Part shown: piece after piece, positions 5,624 through 5,804 of the stretch
Position numbering within the stretch: position 1 is the first letter of the stretch
Layout: each line of letters starts with the position of its first letter
Assembly: GCA_003533405.1 (NCBI GenBank)
Contig: DQDL01000043.1
Location: 14,241 to 20,044 of the forward strand
Direction of reading: 5' to 3'
Length of the DNA stretch: 5,804 bases
Source of the DNA: Clostridiales bacterium
GTDB taxonomy: Bacteria > Bacillota > Clostridia > Oscillospirales > Oscillospiraceae
Notes under the pieces: generated by a model
Seen by the model: only the letters and a program-made list of their open reading frames with translations
Databases searched by the model: none
Told to the model about the DNA's origin: nothing
Program-made: the position numbers and the translations under genes

Positions 5624-5804
5624 TCAGAACTGCTCCAGGAAGCGGACATCGTTTTCAAAAATCAGGCGCAGATCGGAGATCTTGAAGCGGCGCATAGCAA
5701 GTCTTTCAAGACCCATGCCGAATGCCCAGCCGGTGTATTCCTCACTGTCGATGCCGCTCATTTCGAGTACACGGGGGTGAATCATGCCGGCGCCGAGCAC
5801 CTCG
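5624..5804 (-). CDS. pheS: Phenylalanine--tRNA ligase alpha subunit, C-terminal 59 residues (cut by the right edge)
   Basis: The frame open on the minus strand from the window edge ends at the TGA at 5626-5624. It encodes EVLGAGMIHPRVLE, then a stretch including YTGWAFGMGLERLAM, and ends ISDLRLIFENDVRFLEQF. The GMGLERLAM segment is motif 3 of the class II catalytic core, which binds ATP, and the LRLIFENDVRFLEQF ending is typical of bacterial PheS. This subunit carries the aminoacylation active site and pairs with PheT, whose gene starts 18 bases downstream. The N-terminal coiled coil, motifs 1 and 2, and any upstream T-box leader lie outside the window. Confidence 0.96.
   Translation of the reverse strand, partial: EVLGAGMIHPRVLEMSGIDSEEYTGWAFGMGLERLAMRRFKISDLRLIFENDVRFLEQF

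Overview
The window reads as ordinary chromosomal DNA from a low-to-mid-GC Gram-positive anaerobe, most likely a Clostridia member (Oscillospiraceae/Ruminococcaceae-like). The grounds are an IreB (UPF0297) gene, which is essentially a Firmicutes marker, strong AAGGAGGG-type ribosome binding sites, a clostridial-type methionine gamma-lyase, and moderately GC-rich coding sequence with AT-rich gaps. The taxonomic call is inference. Every recognisable gene lies on the minus strand, so transcription runs from right to left.

Reading in the direction of transcription: (1) 5804-5624 is the C-terminal end of pheS, the alpha subunit of phenylalanyl-tRNA synthetase. (2) 5605-2903 is pheT, the beta subunit, 18 bases after pheS; the two form the usual pheST operon. 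This PheT is 900 residues, about 100 longer than the usual ~800. The excess is one block at residues ~138-243 that looks like a second, diverged copy of the N-terminal tRNA-binding OB-fold. (3) 2902-2791 is a short gap carrying a good promoter for (4) ireB, 2790-2533, a small regulatory phosphoprotein. (5) A perfect 15-bp hairpin at 2488-2520 sits between ireB and (6) a LysR-family regulator, 2469-1555, which starts at GTG directly behind a strong ribosome binding site. (7) A strong terminator (1431-1463 plus U-tract) ends the lysR transcript. (8) A regulatory gap with a TATAA-N7-TTATA dyad and a TATAAT box precedes (9) a methionine gamma-lyase gene, 1306-113. (10) A 13-bp hairpin at 63-93 follows it, and a possible new gene start lies at the left edge (27-1).

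Functionally, pheST and ireB are housekeeping (translation; kinase-linked control of cell-envelope physiology). The LysR regulator and the methionine gamma-lyase probably form a regulator-target pair for sulfur amino acid breakdown, judged from adjacency and a LysR-type dyad upstream of the lyase. I see no mobile element, CRISPR array, tRNA or rRNA gene, or new multi-gene system. The points most worth a second look are the PheT insertion, the lysR leader hairpin, the putative operator upstream of the lyase, and the dyad covering the ribosome binding site at the left edge.
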